DNA from: Acidobacteriaceae bacterium
Lineage (GTDB): Bacteria > Acidobacteriota > Terriglobia > Terriglobales > Acidobacteriaceae
Direction of reading: 5' to 3'
Assembly: GCA_030040175.1 (NCBI GenBank)
Contig: JASHUF010000074.1
Span: forward strand, 1 to 7,462
DNA: 7,462 nucleotides
Below, piece by piece: positions 1 through 6,610 of this stretch (the stretch's first letter is position 1; the number at the start of each line of letters is the position of its first letter). Both the position numbers and the translations under genes were made by a program. The notes under the pieces are model-generated. The model worked only from the letters and a program-made list of their open reading frames with translations, searched no databases and was not told the DNA's origin.

Positions 1-304
1 CGGTGACATCGACCTCGGTCTTGATCACTGCCTGCACGCGGAAGGCCAGGTCGGCCATGGTGATCTTTTCCTTCACGCGGTAGTTAATCCCGTAGAGCGA
101 GCGGTAGTTGTAGCCGGAGAGGTGCAGAACGGCCTCGCGCATGGTCTTCGACGGGATGGTGCCGGTATTGATGCAAACCCCACCCACCACGGAGCGCGCC
201 TCCACCACGGCCACACGCTTGTTCATTTTGGCCGCGGCCACGGCTGCACGCTGCCCGGCGGGTCCCGAGCCGATGACAACCAGGTCATATTTGACGGCGC
301 TCAT
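1..304 (-). CDS. sthA: Soluble (Si-specific) NAD(P)+ transhydrogenase, N-terminal part, cut by window edge
   Basis: Cytoplasmic FAD flavoprotein that moves hydride between NADPH and NAD+ to balance the two pools. The ATG at 302-304 begins [20 protein letters not shown], a Rossmann FAD-binding motif (GxGPAG, residues 12-17), followed by a beta-strand ending in VVEAR. Near residue 44 the sequence reads [10 protein letters not shown]. Lipoamide dehydrogenase and glutathione reductase have CxxxxC here, the redox-active disulfide. The second cysteine is Thr in this protein, as in SthA (CTHWGT in E. coli), which separates it from dihydrolipoamide dehydrogenase. About 101 of the family's roughly 465 residues are visible; the rest lies beyond base 1. 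A modest purine-rich RBS (GGAAAG, 312-317) sits 7 nt upstream of the start. It reads in the same direction as the chemotaxis gene behind it, but a 273-bp spacer suggests its own promoter. Family assignment is strong; substrate preference is inferred. Confidence 0.85.
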   Translation of the reverse strand, partial: MSAVKYDLVVIGSGPAGQRAAVAAAKMNKRVAVVEARSVVGGVCINTGTIPSKTMREAVLHLSGYNYRSLYGINYRVKEKITMADLAFRVQAVIKTEVDVT

Positions 305-577
305 GGCGAGTCTTTCCCCCAACAATGGCCGTGGATTTCAGGCGGCTGCGGCATTGTCTTGCGGCACGGGCATTTCCGATTTCCCGCCGCGAGCCGGGTA
401 CGTGTCTAACCGGAGGCTACCATAGTAGCCGGAGCAGGTGTACCCGGCTTGCAGACCGGAGCGGCTGTACGGGACCCCGCCAAAGGTTTATTGTGCGGCC
501 GTGCGAATGCCGCCGTTCCGGCAACACAGTAGCAGCCGCAGTTGGTTGACGCAGGAAATTGAGCGGGGCGCGGAGGC
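305..577. other. Intergenic spacer between sthA and the chemotaxis receptor gene
   Basis: No credible gene: short frames here lack family resemblance and consistent codon bias. Since both flanking genes read leftward, this should hold the end of the receptor transcript and the sthA promoter/leader. The only clear structure is the nested inverted repeat at 392-449. I found no convincing -35/-10 pair on the minus strand, and no rho-independent terminator (GC hairpin plus T-run) after the receptor stop codon. A 5-bp TGAGC/GCTCA pair around 560-580 overlaps the stop but has no T-tract. Confidence 0.5.
392..449. repeat. Nested perfect inverted repeats upstream of sthA
   Basis: The outer arms are AGCCGGGTAC (392-401) and GTACCCGGCT (440-449), a perfect 10-bp inverted repeat. 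Inside them are GGCTAC (415-420) and GTAGCC (425-430), a perfect 6-bp stem around a 4-base loop. Transcribed leftward, this would fold as a hairpin within a larger stem, with unpaired shoulders of 13 and 9 bases. It ends about 88 bases before the sthA start codon. No U-tract follows on either strand, so it does not look like a simple terminator. It could be an operator, a leader RNA element or a REP-like element. Confidence 0.6.
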
Positions 578-2290
578 TCAGGAGTGCGCGGCGTGCAGGC
601 GCTGCCGCGCCCCGGCTTGCGCCTTGCCGGCTATTTTTGTGCGGGGTTGAATCTCTTCTTCCAGCCTGAACTCGCCGATCATGGCATCCAGGTCGTTGGC
701 CAGAGAAGCCAGATTCTTCAGGAGCTCGACGGCCTCTTCGGCAGCCTGCGTGCTTTCGTTGGCGAGCTGGGAGAGGTGGCCCGCGGACTCGCTCACCTCG
801 CCGGCGGTCGCTGCCTGTTCCGTTGCCGCCGTGGCGATCAGATTGATCTGCTGCTCCACATGTTTTGACGCTTCGATAGTGGCCTCCAGGCTGGCGCGCG
901 CGTTCGCCGTCTCCGCCATGCCGCTCTCCACGGCCGTGCGGCTTTCCTGCATCACCTGCATGGTCTCCCGGGTCTCGTCCTGGATGCGGCGGATGGTTCC
1001 GGCGATCTCCTCGGTCGCGGTCTTGGTTCGTTCCGCGAGCCGGCGCACCTCGCCGGCAACCACGGCAAAGCCGCGGCCGTGCTCGCCGGCGCGCGCTGCT
1101 TCAATGGCAGCGTTCAAAGCCAGCAGATTTGTCTGCTCGCTGATCTCCTGAATCACGTTCACCACCTTGCCGATTTCTTCGGAACGGCGGGCCAGCGAAG
1201 CCATCTTCTCGGAAACGGTGCTGGTGGCGGCCGAGATTTTTTCCATGGTCCCGGCCGCAGCCTGCATCACGGCGCCGCCCTTTTGCGCGGTTTCCGCCGA
1301 GGCGCGGCTGGCTTCGGTCGCGCTGGACGCATTGTGGCTGATCTCGCCGATGGTCGCCGTCATCTCCTGCGCCGCGGCGGCAATCTGGTTGATCTTGCTG
1401 GTCTCGGTTCTTGCGTTGCTGGCGCTCTGCACGGAGCGTGCGCTTACGTCGGAGGCGCCTTGCGACAGGGTTGCGGCTGACGTGGCGATGCTTTGCATTA
1501 AGGCGCGCATCGAGCCCACGCAATGATTCAGGGCATCGCCCATGCGCCCGATCTCGTCGGTTCCCGCGACCGCAACCTGGGTTGTAAGGTCCTTCTCCGC
1601 CAGCCTTTCGAGAGCCCCCGTAACCACTTTGAACCTGGGCGCAGTGACCTTGGTCAGTCCGAACCCCAGAAATGCACAGAGCCCGATGAGCAGAAGATTG
1701 ATCGCCACATTGGCCCAGGTTGCGCGCTGGCTCGCTGCCGCGGCTTCTTCCGCGCTTTCTGTGCCTCCGTTTACGTTGAGTTCTATCTCCATGTTGATGG
1801 CCGTCAAAGCGGAGCTGAAAATCGCATTGGTCGAGTCCGAGGCCAGCAGGTCCAGCGCATCGCTGATCTTGCCCGCTGCAACCAGATCCGTGCCCCGATC
1901 ACTGAGCTCGATATATCGCTCGAAGGCTGATTTCACCTTTTCGTAGCGGTCTCGTTCTCCCATATCGCCGATCAGTGGCTCGTACTTTTGCATGGCATCC
2001 TGGTAAGCATCGAGACTCTTCTGACGGTTCTCTTTGTGGGTGCTGAGGCAGGACGGGCTCTGACAAAGCATCAGATCCAGATCCTCTCTCCGCACCGCAT
2101 TCATCGCTCCATGTGCGTTGGCAAGGACGGTTACGGAGGGGAACGCTTTGTCGCAGACCTCTGCGCTCTTCCGGGCGATCGAGCGCAGCGAAGCAAACGT
2201 GAAGCATCCCAGCAGAGCCGAAACGCCGCAAATCGTGCCGAAGGTGTATTTGAACTTCTGCGAGATGGGAAGATTTCTGGACCAGGACAT
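578..2290 (-). CDS. Methyl-accepting chemotaxis protein (two-TM, 4HB-type sensor, HAMP, MCP signalling domain)
   Basis: A 570-residue inner-membrane chemoreceptor that controls CheA autophosphorylation through CheW. Layout: short cytoplasmic tail; TM1 about residues 13-34; helical periplasmic sensor about 35-190 (four-helix-bundle type by length and helical character); TM2 about 192-214; HAMP about 211-263; methylation helices and signalling hairpin about 290-535. The hairpin tip is unmistakable: [19 protein letters not shown] near 385-403, then [19 protein letters not shown]. The C-terminus (RLHAAHS) lacks an NWETF-type CheR/CheB-tethering pentapeptide. The sensor domain carries a close cysteine pair, Cys76 and Cys81, which is unusual. 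The start is supported by GAAAGG (2300-2305) 9 nt upstream, and a sigma-28 promoter match lies just before that. No other chemotaxis or flagellar gene is in the window, so this is an orphan receptor; its ligand cannot be told from the sequence. Confidence 0.95.
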   Translation of the reverse strand: MSWSRNLPISQKFKYTFGTICGVSALLGCFTFASLRSIARKSAEVCDKAFPSVTVLANAHGAMNAVRREDLDLMLCQSPSCLSTHKENRQKSLDAYQDAMQKYEPLIGDMGERDRYEKVKSAFERYIELSDRGTDLVAAGKISDALDLLASDSTNAIFSSALTAINMEIELNVNGGTESAEEAAAASQRATWANVAINLLLIGLCAFLGFGLTKVTAPRFKVVTGALERLAEKDLTTQVAVAGTDEIGRMGDALNHCVGSMRALMQSIATSAATLSQGASDVSARSVQSASNARTETSKINQIAAAAQEMTATIGEISHNASSATEASRASAETAQKGGAVMQAAAGTMEKISAATSTVSEKMASLARRSEEIGKVVNVIQEISEQTNLLALNAAIEAARAGEHGRGFAVVAGEVRRLAERTKTATEEIAGTIRRIQDETRETMQVMQESRTAVESGMAETANARASLEATIEASKHVEQQINLIATAATEQAATAGEVSESAGHLSQLANESTQAAEEAVELLKNLASLANDLDAMIGEFRLEEEIQPRTKIAGKAQAGARQRLHAAHS

Positions 2291-2323
2291 GCCGAGGCGC
2301 CTTTCGCAACCGGTTTGCAGGCT

Positions 2324-2350
2324 CTATCGGCCAAGCCGACTCAATCTTGA
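2324..2350 (-). promoter_or_regulatory. Predicted sigma-28 (FliA) promoter of the chemoreceptor gene
   Basis: On the minus strand the sequence reads TCAAGATT (2343-2350), 11 bases, then GCCGATAG (2324-2331). The E. coli FliA consensus is TAAAGTTT-N11-GCCGATAA, so this matches 6/8 and 7/8 at the exact spacing. Transcription would begin around base 2317, giving a leader of roughly 27 nt that contains the GAAAGG ribosome site (2300-2305) before the ATG at 2290. The gene class (chemotaxis) is the one sigma-28 normally controls. The remaining spacer up to 2545 shows nothing firm beyond a 6-bp GACTCT/AGAGTC inverted repeat (2404-2409 and 2425-2430). Confidence 0.75.
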
Positions 2351-2545
2351 ACCACCGCTCCCCAGAGCTTGAGTCTCCCAACGTGTGCCCGCGCGATCCT
2401 ACTGACTCTTTGCGTTCACTCATGAGAGTCTGCTCATTATTGAGGCCTCGATCTCGAAATCCTGAGCAGCCATGCGCCGTGATGGCTTCGGCATGCGCCA
2501 ACTTTCCAGGCCGGCGCGATGCGCGGCCCACGGCTGGCTGTTCGC

Positions 2546-4000
2546 TTATTTTTCCGTGGGCACCACGCGCCACACGCTGCGCGAGCCGTCATCGGTCACG
2601 TACAGCGCGCCATCCTGGCCGACGGCCACGCCCACGGGCCGGCCCCACACTTGCCCATCGGGCGTGACAAAGCCGGTGAGGAAATCTTCGTACGCTCCGG
2701 TAGCCTTCCCGTCTTTCATGGGAATCATGATCACTTCATAGCCGCCGCGGTTCTTGCGGTTCCAGGAACCGTGCTCCGCGGCAAAGGCGTTCCCGTCGAA
2801 ATCGGCAGGGAAGGAACCGCCCTGCGCGGGGTAAAACGTGAGCTCCAGCGAAGCCATGTGCGGCTGCACCAGCACATCGGGCACAATCACCTGGGAGGAA
2901 AGGTCGACATGTTTGCAGCTCATGGCCTGGAGCATGGTGAGCGGGGAGCTGCGCTGGGGATTAGCCCCGGTCCCATCGGCGCAGGGCTCGGGCAGGCGCG
3001 GATCCTTGTGTTCGCCGATGTAATACCAGGGCCAGCCGTAAAATCCGCCTTCCTGGATGTGCGTGACGTAGTCGGGCGGCAGATTGTTGCCCAGCGCATC
3101 GCGCTCGTTGGTGGAGCACCAGAGCTGGCCCGTTGTCGGATTAATGGCTTCTCCCACGCAGTTGCGAATGCCATACGCGTACACTTCCACGAATTTGCCA
3201 TCGGGCGTGTATTCGAGCACGTCGGCGCGGTGAAACTCGCGCGGGTGGGTATCCGGATTGTCGATGTTCGATCCGCTGCCGACGGAGACCAGCAGGAAGC
3301 GATCGTCGGCCGAGAAGACCACATCGCGCGTCCAGTGGCCCCCGCCGCGCAACTGTGCGTAGCCGGGAATGTCCGGCACGATCACTTGTGGCGAGCTCGT
3401 CTCAGACTTCAGCTCTCCCGATTTATAAGGGAAGCGCACCACCTGTGTGGCGGTGCCGAAATAAATCCACTTGGGATTCCGCCCGGATGGATAGAAGGCG
3501 ATGCCGAAAGGGTGATCGAGCCCGCTGAGGAATTCGCTCACGGTCCTCGCGTGACCCTCTGCCGTCACCCCGCGCAGGACGAAAATCGAGCCGGCCTGCG
3601 AATCGGCTACGAACAGGTCGCCGTTGGGCGCCATGTGAATGACGCGCGGCATCACGAATGTACCCGAGCTGGGCCCGTAGGTGGCGCGCACATTGTCCGC
3701 ACGTTGCATGGGCGTTGCGGCATCGCCGCCCGCGTAAAGCTCCACCTTGAAGCCCGGAGGCGCAATCGGCCACGCATCCCTGGGCCGCTCGATCACCGTC
3801 GGGCCGTTATCGACCGACTCCGTGGCGAAGGGCGCGGGTAGATCGGCAACTGTAATCTTCCGCATGGCTCCGGGTTTTTGTTGACTCCAATCGGCGAAGG
3901 CCGCCGGTCCCGTAATGATTTCTTGCGCGGCCAGCGTGGGCGTGGGCAGCATGCCGCCAGCGAGCGCGGCCCAAAAAGCGAGCGATCCACAAAGTTTCAT
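2546..4000 (-). CDS. Secreted PQQ-dependent sugar (sorbosone/glucose-type) dehydrogenase
   Basis: A 484-residue protein of the glucose/sorbosone dehydrogenase beta-propeller family, which oxidises sugars or aldoses in the periplasm using pyrroloquinoline quinone. Residues 1-25 form a signal peptide (short N-region, hydrophobic core, PTLAA then QE). Propeller-family motifs run in order: GGHWTRDVVFS with His222, which aligns by eye with the catalytic base His144 of Acinetobacter soluble glucose dehydrogenase; YAYGIRN with Arg279, aligning with its PQQ-contacting Arg228; NERDALGNNLPPD (298-310); GGFYGWPWYYIG (318-329); AEHGSWNR (408-415); and a final blade DGALYVTDDGSRSVWRV. Four cysteines (281, 295, 340, 362) could form disulfides after export. 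The frame is open to an ATG at 4054, but the ATG at 4000 gives a clean signal peptide and has GAGG 9 nt upstream. No cytochrome partner or PQQ synthesis gene is adjacent. The substrate is unknown. Confidence 0.9.
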   Translation of the reverse strand: MKLCGSLAFWAALAGGMLPTPTLAAQEIITGPAAFADWSQQKPGAMRKITVADLPAPFATESVDNGPTVIERPRDAWPIAPPGFKVELYAGGDAATPMQRADNVRATYGPSSGTFVMPRVIHMAPNGDLFVADSQAGSIFVLRGVTAEGHARTVSEFLSGLDHPFGIAFYPSGRNPKWIYFGTATQVVRFPYKSGELKSETSSPQVIVPDIPGYAQLRGGGHWTRDVVFSADDRFLLVSVGSGSNIDNPDTHPREFHRADVLEYTPDGKFVEVYAYGIRNCVGEAINPTTGQLWCSTNERDALGNNLPPDYVTHIQEGGFYGWPWYYIGEHKDPRLPEPCADGTGANPQRSSPLTMLQAMSCKHVDLSSQVIVPDVLVQPHMASLELTFYPAQGGSFPADFDGNAFAAEHGSWNRKNRGGYEVIMIPMKDGKATGAYEDFLTGFVTPDGQVWGRPVGVAVGQDGALYVTDDGSRSVWRVVPTEK

Positions 4001-4009
4001 TCCAGAATG

Positions 4010-4013
4010 CCTC
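4010..4013 (-). promoter_or_regulatory. Ribosome binding site deciding the dehydrogenase start
   Basis: GAGG on the minus strand, 9 nt before the ATG at 3998-4000. The alternative in-frame ATG at 4052-4054 has no comparable purine-rich site and would put 18 charged, proline-rich residues ahead of the signal peptide. Confidence 0.6.
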
Positions 4014-4057
4014 GGGCTTGGGGGATTTTTGGACCGAGAATGATGGCCCTGCATCCG

Positions 4058-4063
4058 ATCATA
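4058..4063 (-). promoter_or_regulatory. Possible -10 element for the dehydrogenase gene
   Basis: TATGAT on the minus strand matches the sigma-70 -10 consensus at 5 of 6 positions. It would start transcription near 4051, about 50 nt before the preferred ATG. The hexamer at the matching -35 position (GCCACC with a 17-bp spacer) is poor, so this is a weak call. If real, it excludes translation from the upstream ATG at 4054 except in leaderless form. Confidence 0.25.
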
Positions 4064-4129
4064 CTGGATAGGATTCGGTTGGTGGCGGTGAGGATTGCCG
4101 CTTCATCCCGTCGCACGCCGAAGCGCAGG

Positions 4130-4300
4130 TCACGCGGAGAGCTTTTCGTTGGCGGCTGTCTCGTAAGGGGCGCGCGCGTGCGGGTAGATGGCAATCCACT
4201 CTTCGGTCAAGCGCGGACTGGATTTCCCCGGACAGGAGATGCAGGTATCCTGGAGCCGGCGCAAATCGGAGCGGAATGTGGCCGTGGAGATGTCGTCCAT
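4130..4300 (-). CDS. Small hypothetical protein with a CxxC motif (56 aa)
   Basis: The frame starts MDDISTATFRSDLRR and contains DTCISCPGK (Cys20, Cys23), then LTEEWIAIYPHARAPYET, ending NEKLSA. I do not recognise the family. Codon use looks genuinely coding: third positions are mostly G or C, unlike the overlapping frames, and the composition is balanced and soluble. The CISC pair could bind metal or form a disulfide; it is not a CxxCH heme site. AAGG lies 11 nt before the ATG, a marginal RBS. An in-frame TGA sits six codons upstream. A second minus frame beginning at 4392 with a good RBS (AGGGA, 9 nt spacing) runs into this one in another frame, so one longer frameshifted gene is possible. 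It ends 129 bases before the dehydrogenase start and could share its transcript. Confidence 0.45.
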   Translation of the reverse strand: MDDISTATFRSDLRRLQDTCISCPGKSSPRLTEEWIAIYPHARAPYETAANEKLSA

Positions 4301-4475
4301 ATCGATCCAGGCCTTTCAATGACCGTGTGCGGGCGGTCTGTGCGGCGATCTTCCTTCTTAACAGCAGCCTGCTCGCATTCAACGGCACTCATCGGCGGAA
4401 ATCCCTGGGTTGATTTGCGCCCATTGGAGCTGAGCGGCTGTCCGGGAAAGATTGCAAATTAAATCGGTCCAGATC

Positions 4476-4487
4476 AAAAGGCCTTTT
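4476..4487. repeat. 12-bp perfect palindrome AAAAGGCCTTTT
   Basis: Perfectly self-complementary with no loop, inside an A+T-rich patch of an otherwise G+C-rich intergenic region. It could be the binding site of a dimeric regulator acting on the leftward genes. One short palindrome can also arise by chance. Confidence 0.35.
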
Positions 4488-4551
4488 CAGTGGCTCAAGA
4501 AAACCCTTCACGCGATCAACTAGAACTGGTTGCACAAATGGCGTTTTGAAA

Positions 4552-4573
4552 GGGCACGACTTGAGTCGTGCCC
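4552..4573. repeat. REP-like perfect palindrome at the edge of the polysaccharide locus
   Basis: Arms GGGCACGAC (4552-4560) and GTCGTGCCC (4565-4573) surround a TTGA loop. The match is perfect over 9 bp and extends to 10 bp if the T/A of the loop pair. It lies about 40 bases before the point where Wzz homology begins. From memory, very similar elements (a GGCACGACT...AGTCGTGCC core after a TTTGAAAG-like flank) are dispersed in acidobacterial genomes and give rise to spurious annotated ORFs. That recollection is not checked here. No T-run follows on the plus strand, so it is not a standard terminator for rightward transcription. Confidence 0.6.
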
Positions 4574-4614
4574 ATAAGCGCCAACACAATCGCGGGATTG
4601 ATCCAGCCTAAGGG

Positions 4615-4989
4615 ATGGTGCCGCCGACAGGACTCGAGTACATTCGTAAGTACCGCGACGCAAAATATTACGAGACCATCTTCGAATTTCTTGCCCGCCA
4701 GCTCGAACTGGCCAAGCTCGACCAGGCCAAGGAGGGAGCGATCATCCAGACTGTCGATCCCGCGATCGTTCCCGACCGCAAATCGTTTCCGCCGCGCGCC
4801 CTGATCGTCGCCGCCGGCATCTTTGCGGGTTTGCTGGCCGGCATCAGCCTTGCCCTCATGCGAACCTCCCTTGCGCGTATGCACGGAGGTCCGGAAGCTC
4901 ATGCCAAGTTCAGCTTTCTGCGGACGGCCTTTTCCATGAAACATCCGCGGAGGCGGACCGACCGGGAGCCGTATGCACAAGAAGATTAG
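4615..4989 (+). pseudogene. 5'-truncated polysaccharide chain-length determinant (Wzz/GNVR C-terminus)
   Basis: The 124-codon frame encodes only the C-terminal part of a Wzz/BcsF-type polysaccharide co-polymerase. It holds the end of the periplasmic helix (LEYIRKYRDAKYYETIFEFL, residues 7-26), the GNVR-type strand IIQTVDPAIVPDRKSFPP (about 43-60), and the last transmembrane helix (about 62-82). Intact family members have roughly 350-500 residues, with an N-terminal TM helix and a large periplasmic domain; all of that is missing. A TAA stop sits in frame one codon before the ATG (4609-4611), and homology stops about there, next to the REP-like palindrome. The RBS is poor (AGGG touching the ATG). 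The gene likely lost its 5' part by deletion or rearrangement. Expression as a short membrane peptide cannot be excluded. Confidence 0.75.
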
Positions 4990-6610
4990 CCCGGCCGGCG
5001 AAGGTCCCTCACGCAGAGGAAATGTGTCGCAGCCGGTGAGGAAGGAGGCGCGCCTGGGAGATCCCCGGGCGCGGCTTGCCCTGCTCGCCAAGAACTCGGC
5101 CGCCAACCTGTTGCGCCTGGGAACCAGCTGGGTCATTGTGCTCATCGTTCCTCCGCTGCTGGTCCGCCTGCTCGATCAGGCCTCCTACGCAACCTGGATG
5201 CTGGTGCTGCAGATCGGAGCCTACGCAGCCATCTTCGACAGCGGGCTGCAGCTCGCCATCGGCCGCTTCGTGGCGCGCGCAGAACACGCCGCGGACCGCA
5301 ACTACCTGGGCACGGTCCTGAGCAGCTCCACGGTTTTCCTCGCTATGGTTGCCGCCGCCGTGTGTGTGCTCGCTGCTTCGGTGGCGTTCCATCTCGCCAG
5401 CCTGTTTCATTCCATTCCTGTGTCCATCGTCCCCCAGGCGCGGGCCGCCCTGTTGCTCGTCGGCGGCTCGCTCGGCCTCGCCATGTCGACTTCGGCCTTT
5501 GCCGGGCTTTGCCTCGGCCTGGAGAAGAACGAAATCAATGCCGCCGCGGTGAGCGTTTCGAAGCTTGCCGGAGCCGGGGGAACGCTGTGGGCGGCCTTTC
5601 ATCATCAGGGATTGATGCGGATGGCGCTTTGGACCGCGGCCGGCACTTTGCTGCAGCCGGTCATTTACTTCTTTGCCACCAGGCTTCATGGAGCCGCTGC
5701 GCATTTCCAGCTGCGCTTGGTGAAGCTCTCCATGGTCCGGCAGTTTGCGCGCTTCTGCGCGGCGACGTTTGCCTCTCAATTGAGCTCGCTGCTCATCTCG
5801 GGGCTCGATCTTCCCATCGTCGCCGCTTTCGATTTCCGCAACGCCGGCTACTACGCGCTGGCGGCTGTAGCGAGCAACCTGCTATCCGTTCCGCACGGCT
5901 CGGTGCTCTCCACGCTGGTGCCGATGATGTCGGCCATGAGCGCCGGAGAGGATCCGCAGCGCATGGGCCAGGTGCTGTTGCGCACCACACGTCTGGCCAC
6001 GGCCCTGCTTTTGCTGGCCGCGGTTCCCTTCATGCTGGGCATGCCCGTCCTGCTGCACCTCTGGGTGGGGCGCGACTATGCGCGCCACGCGCTCGTGCTC
6101 GCTGAGATTCTGATGGCAGCGCAGCTTGTGCGCTTGACGCTCCTGCCTTATAGCGTCATCGGTTTCAGCGCGGGCGAGCAGAGCCGGATGCTGATCTCGC
6201 CTATGGTCGAGGCCGTGGTCAATGTGGCCTTCAGTTTGATTCTTGTGCGCTCGATCGGCGCGGAGGGAGTCGCTCTGGGAACCCTGATTGGCGCCTTTGT
6301 GGGCGTCGTCCTTCACTTTCTGGTCAGCATGCCGCGCACGCGCTCCATGGCTTTCGACAGAGGGCAACTGCTGTGGCAGGGAATCCTCCGGCCCCTTGGA
6401 TGGGCCGCGGTTCCTGCCGGCGCTCTGGCATTATGCCTGCATTGGCTCATCAATCCGGCCATACAGATTGCGCTGCTGGCCGCATCCGTGGCCGCATTGG
6501 CTGCGGTCTTCTGGCTTTGCCATCTCGACGCAGTCGAACGAAACGCGATTCGCGGGGCAGGTGCGCATCTGCTGATGGCGCGGTTTCGCCCCACGGCCAC
6601 AGGAGTTTGA
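4973..6610 (+). CDS. Wzx-type polysaccharide flippase (MATE/MVF superfamily transporter)
   Basis: A 545-residue inner-membrane protein expected to flip lipid-linked polysaccharide units from the cytoplasmic to the periplasmic face. After a charged tail of about 40 residues it has some 12-14 hydrophobic helices, for example about 44-66, 75-97, 118-140, 156-176, 262-283, 340-362, 374-394, 408-428, 431-452, 471-492 and 496-518. The early segment with IFDSGLQLAIGRFVARA (87-103) is typical of Wzx/polysaccharide-biosynthesis proteins. The ATG lies inside the end of the Wzz fragment (17-base overlap), with GGGAG 4 nt upstream. This is a coupled operon arrangement, although the upstream gene is now broken. 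The frame is intact with normal codon bias, and length is near the upper end for the family. The glycosyltransferase remnant begins at its stop codon. Transport substrate is unknown. Without an obvious intact promoter and locus, function here is uncertain. Confidence 0.88.
   Translation: MHKKISPAGEGPSRRGNVSQPVRKEARLGDPRARLALLAKNSAANLLRLGTSWVIVLIVPPLLVRLLDQASYATWMLVLQIGAYAAIFDSGLQLAIGRFVARAEHAADRNYLGTVLSSSTVFLAMVAAAVCVLAASVAFHLASLFHSIPVSIVPQARAALLLVGGSLGLAMSTSAFAGLCLGLEKNEINAAAVSVSKLAGAGGTLWAAFHHQGLMRMALWTAAGTLLQPVIYFFATRLHGAAAHFQLRLVKLSMVRQFARFCAATFASQLSSLLISGLDLPIVAAFDFRNAGYYALAAVASNLLSVPHGSVLSTLVPMMSAMSAGEDPQRMGQVLLRTTRLATALLLLAAVPFMLGMPVLLHLWVGRDYARHALVLAEILMAAQLVRLTLLPYSVIGFSAGEQSRMLISPMVEAVVNVAFSLILVRSIGAEGVALGTLIGAFVGVVLHFLVSMPRTRSMAFDRGQLLWQGILRPLGWAAVPAGALALCLHWLINPAIQIALLAASVAALAAVFWLCHLDAVERNAIRGAGAHLLMARFRPTATGV
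6601..6605 (+). promoter_or_regulatory. RBS of the glycosyltransferase remnant, facing a CTG codon
   Basis: AGGAG lies 7 nt before CTG at 6613-6615, at ideal spacing for a start codon where the homologous protein would begin (MRILAVLVRY...). The in-frame TTG at 6607 is only 1 nt from AGGAG and is too close. This points to an ancestral ATG changed to CTG. Confidence 0.5.

Larger units (their letters stand above)
4301..4611. other. Gene-poor spacer between the small ORF and the polysaccharide-locus remnant
   Basis: This 311-base stretch has no recognisable gene. It holds a minus-strand frame starting at 4392 (MSAVECEQAAVKKEDRR...) with an RBS-like AGGGA but weak codon bias. It also holds an A+T-richer patch (4450-4490) containing the 12-bp palindrome AAAAGGCCTTTT (4476-4487), and the REP-like palindrome at 4552-4573. 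From about 4490 to 4611 the sequence lacks coding character and resembles intergenic repeat sequence. Minus-strand promoters for the small ORF would be expected near 4460 (TTTAAT), but no -35 partner is visible. Confidence 0.5.

Noticed and set aside
560..580. Possible terminator hairpin (TGAGC/GCTCA) at the end of the chemoreceptor gene.
   Set aside because: Only 5 bp, it overlaps the stop codon, and no T-tract follows.
2471..2499. CATGCGCC repeated at 2471-2478 and 2492-2499.
   Set aside because: Only two short copies in GC-rich intergenic DNA; no array or further copies nearby.
1899..2573. 224-codon minus-strand frame spanning the chemoreceptor's start.
   Set aside because: It overlaps the receptor in another frame, has no family resemblance, and runs across the sigma-28 promoter and intergenic spacer.
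2519..3841. 440-codon plus-strand open frame opposite the sugar dehydrogenase.
   Set aside because: It is rich in His, Arg and Gly with no domain pattern, and lies antisense to a clear propeller protein; a shadow frame typical of high-GC DNA.
4389..4589. 66-codon minus-strand frame (contains RLKSCPFKT) across the REP-like palindrome.
   Set aside because: The central part is just the palindrome and its flank read as protein; this type of ORF is a known artefact of intergenic repeats.
4616..4637. 22 bases that, on the minus strand, resemble a tRNA 3' end (TCGAGTCC T-arm part, ...GGCACCA), suggesting an integration att site.
   Set aside because: No tRNA body continues to the other side. The bases encode VPPTGLE, which fits the Wzz family just before EYIRKYRD, so protein coding explains the match.
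4568..4804. 78-codon plus-strand frame overlapping the Wzz fragment.
   Set aside because: It is out of frame with the clear Wzz/GNVR homology and is a shadow of it.
5009..5779. 256-codon minus-strand frame inside the flippase gene.
   Set aside because: Antisense to a well-supported membrane protein, with low-complexity Arg/Gly/His composition.
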